Both the position numbers and the translations under genes were made by a program. 64,000 bases of DNA from Phytohabitans kaempferiae. Its GTDB lineage: Bacteria; Actinomycetota; Actinomycetes; Mycobacteriales; Micromonosporaceae. The notes below the pieces were generated by a model. The model saw only the letters and a program-made list of their open reading frames with translations. It made no database searches and was not told the origin of the DNA. The DNA lies in NCBI RefSeq assembly GCF_042433955.1, contig NZ_JBHLUH010000021.1, positions 62,001-126,000 on the forward strand, read 5' to 3'. Positions 63,734 through 64,000 of this stretch are shown here, one piece after another (the first letter of the stretch is position 1; every line of letters begins with the position of its first letter).

Positions 63734-64000
63734 GTGACTGCTGAGCATGCGAACGCGGAAGACGAGGGCGGCAAGCCGGCCGCCGGGGGACCCGCGAGTG
63801 TGCTCGACGAAATCCTCGCCGGTGTGCGGGAGGACGTCGAGCTGCGACAACAGCGGGTCTCGCTGGAGCGGGTCAAGGAGCTGGCGGCGGCCGCGCCGCC
63901 ACCGCTGGACGCCTACGCGGCCCTGCGCCGCCCCGGCGTCGGCGTGATCGCGGAGGTCAAGCGCTCCTCGCCGTCGAAGGGGCAGCTCGCCGAGATCCCT
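63734..64000 (+). CDS. trpC: Indole-3-glycerol phosphate synthase TrpC, 3' truncated
   Basis: Fourth tryptophan step. Only the first 89 residues are in the window. They include a 25-residue N-terminal extension, the helix Val-Leu-Asp-Glu-Ile-Leu-Ala-Gly-Val-Arg-Glu-Asp, and the first barrel strand Val-Ile-Ala-Glu-Val-Lys-Arg-Ser-Ser-Pro-Ser-Lys-Gly with the phosphate/catalytic Lys. GTG 63734 has a strong AAGGGGAG; an ATG at 63707 is in frame and would be leaderless. The gene runs off the right edge. Confidence 0.93.
   Translation, partial: MTAEHANAEDEGGKPAAGGPASVLDEILAGVREDVELRQQRVSLERVKELAAAAPPPLDAYAALRRPGVGVIAEVKRSSPSKGQLAEIP

Overview
The window is high-GC actinobacterial chromosome, most likely from the family Micromonosporaceae. 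This is inferred from gene order (dcw cluster, then sepF-yggT-divIVA, dksA-like, lspA, rluD, dnaE, his, trp), many GTG starts, leaderless TANNNT promoters, and two cell-wall peculiarities. There is no murD between mraY and ftsW, and MurC has a divergent amino-acid-binding domain. Members of this family are known to carry Gly instead of L-Ala at position 1 of the peptidoglycan stem. No rRNA, tRNA or CRISPR array was seen.

Layout. 1-14.8 kb: cell wall and division cluster (ftsI partial, murE, murF, mraY, ftsW, murG, murC, ftsQ, ftsZ, yggS, sepF, yggT, divIVA), mostly coupled by 4-nt stop/start overlaps. 14.9-23.7 kb: a small membrane protein with a Cys motif, a DUF167 protein, a cation/proton antiporter, a histone-like Lys/Ala-rich DksA-type zinc-finger protein, lspA, rluD, a secreted protein and a ParA-like ATPase. 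23.8-28.5 kb: dnaE with a 388-aa intein in its PHP domain. 28.6-36.9 kb: a membrane protein, a LON-domain protein and hisD-hisC-hisB-hisH-hisA(priA)-hisF. 37-60.4 kb: a stretch of unrelated genes that separates hisF from hisI. It holds a GH20 hexosaminidase, a YczE/MocR pair, an acyl-CoA synthetase, a two-component system with a PepSY protein, a heterodimeric ABC exporter, a DUF2470 protein facing an extra ribosomal protein S4 across tandem iron boxes, TetR plus an ABC-2 exporter, MerR plus an aldo/keto reductase, and a 1326-aa acidic, apparently disordered protein. 60.6-64 kb: hisI-trpE-membrane protein, a small convergent gene and the start of trpC.

The most unusual signal lies in the spacers. 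At four coupled junctions (murG/murC, dksA-like/lspA, hisD/hisC, hisB/next gene) DNA has been added that is itself organised as tiny ORFs. These begin with GTGAGC, mostly overlap their neighbours by GTGA, and form tandem arrays in two places (27-aa units every 89 bp; 22-aa units every 65 bp). A 47-bp dispersed repeat occurs three times, once inside a gene. Short duplications that include the stop codon sit at the 3' ends of ftsZ, an ABC permease gene and the acidic-protein gene. A perfect 40-bp palindrome lies inside a coding sequence, and a MITE-like element with 20-bp terminal inverted repeats sits before hisA. Together these suggest a genome that tolerates small insertions and slippage at gene junctions when translation coupling or termination is kept.
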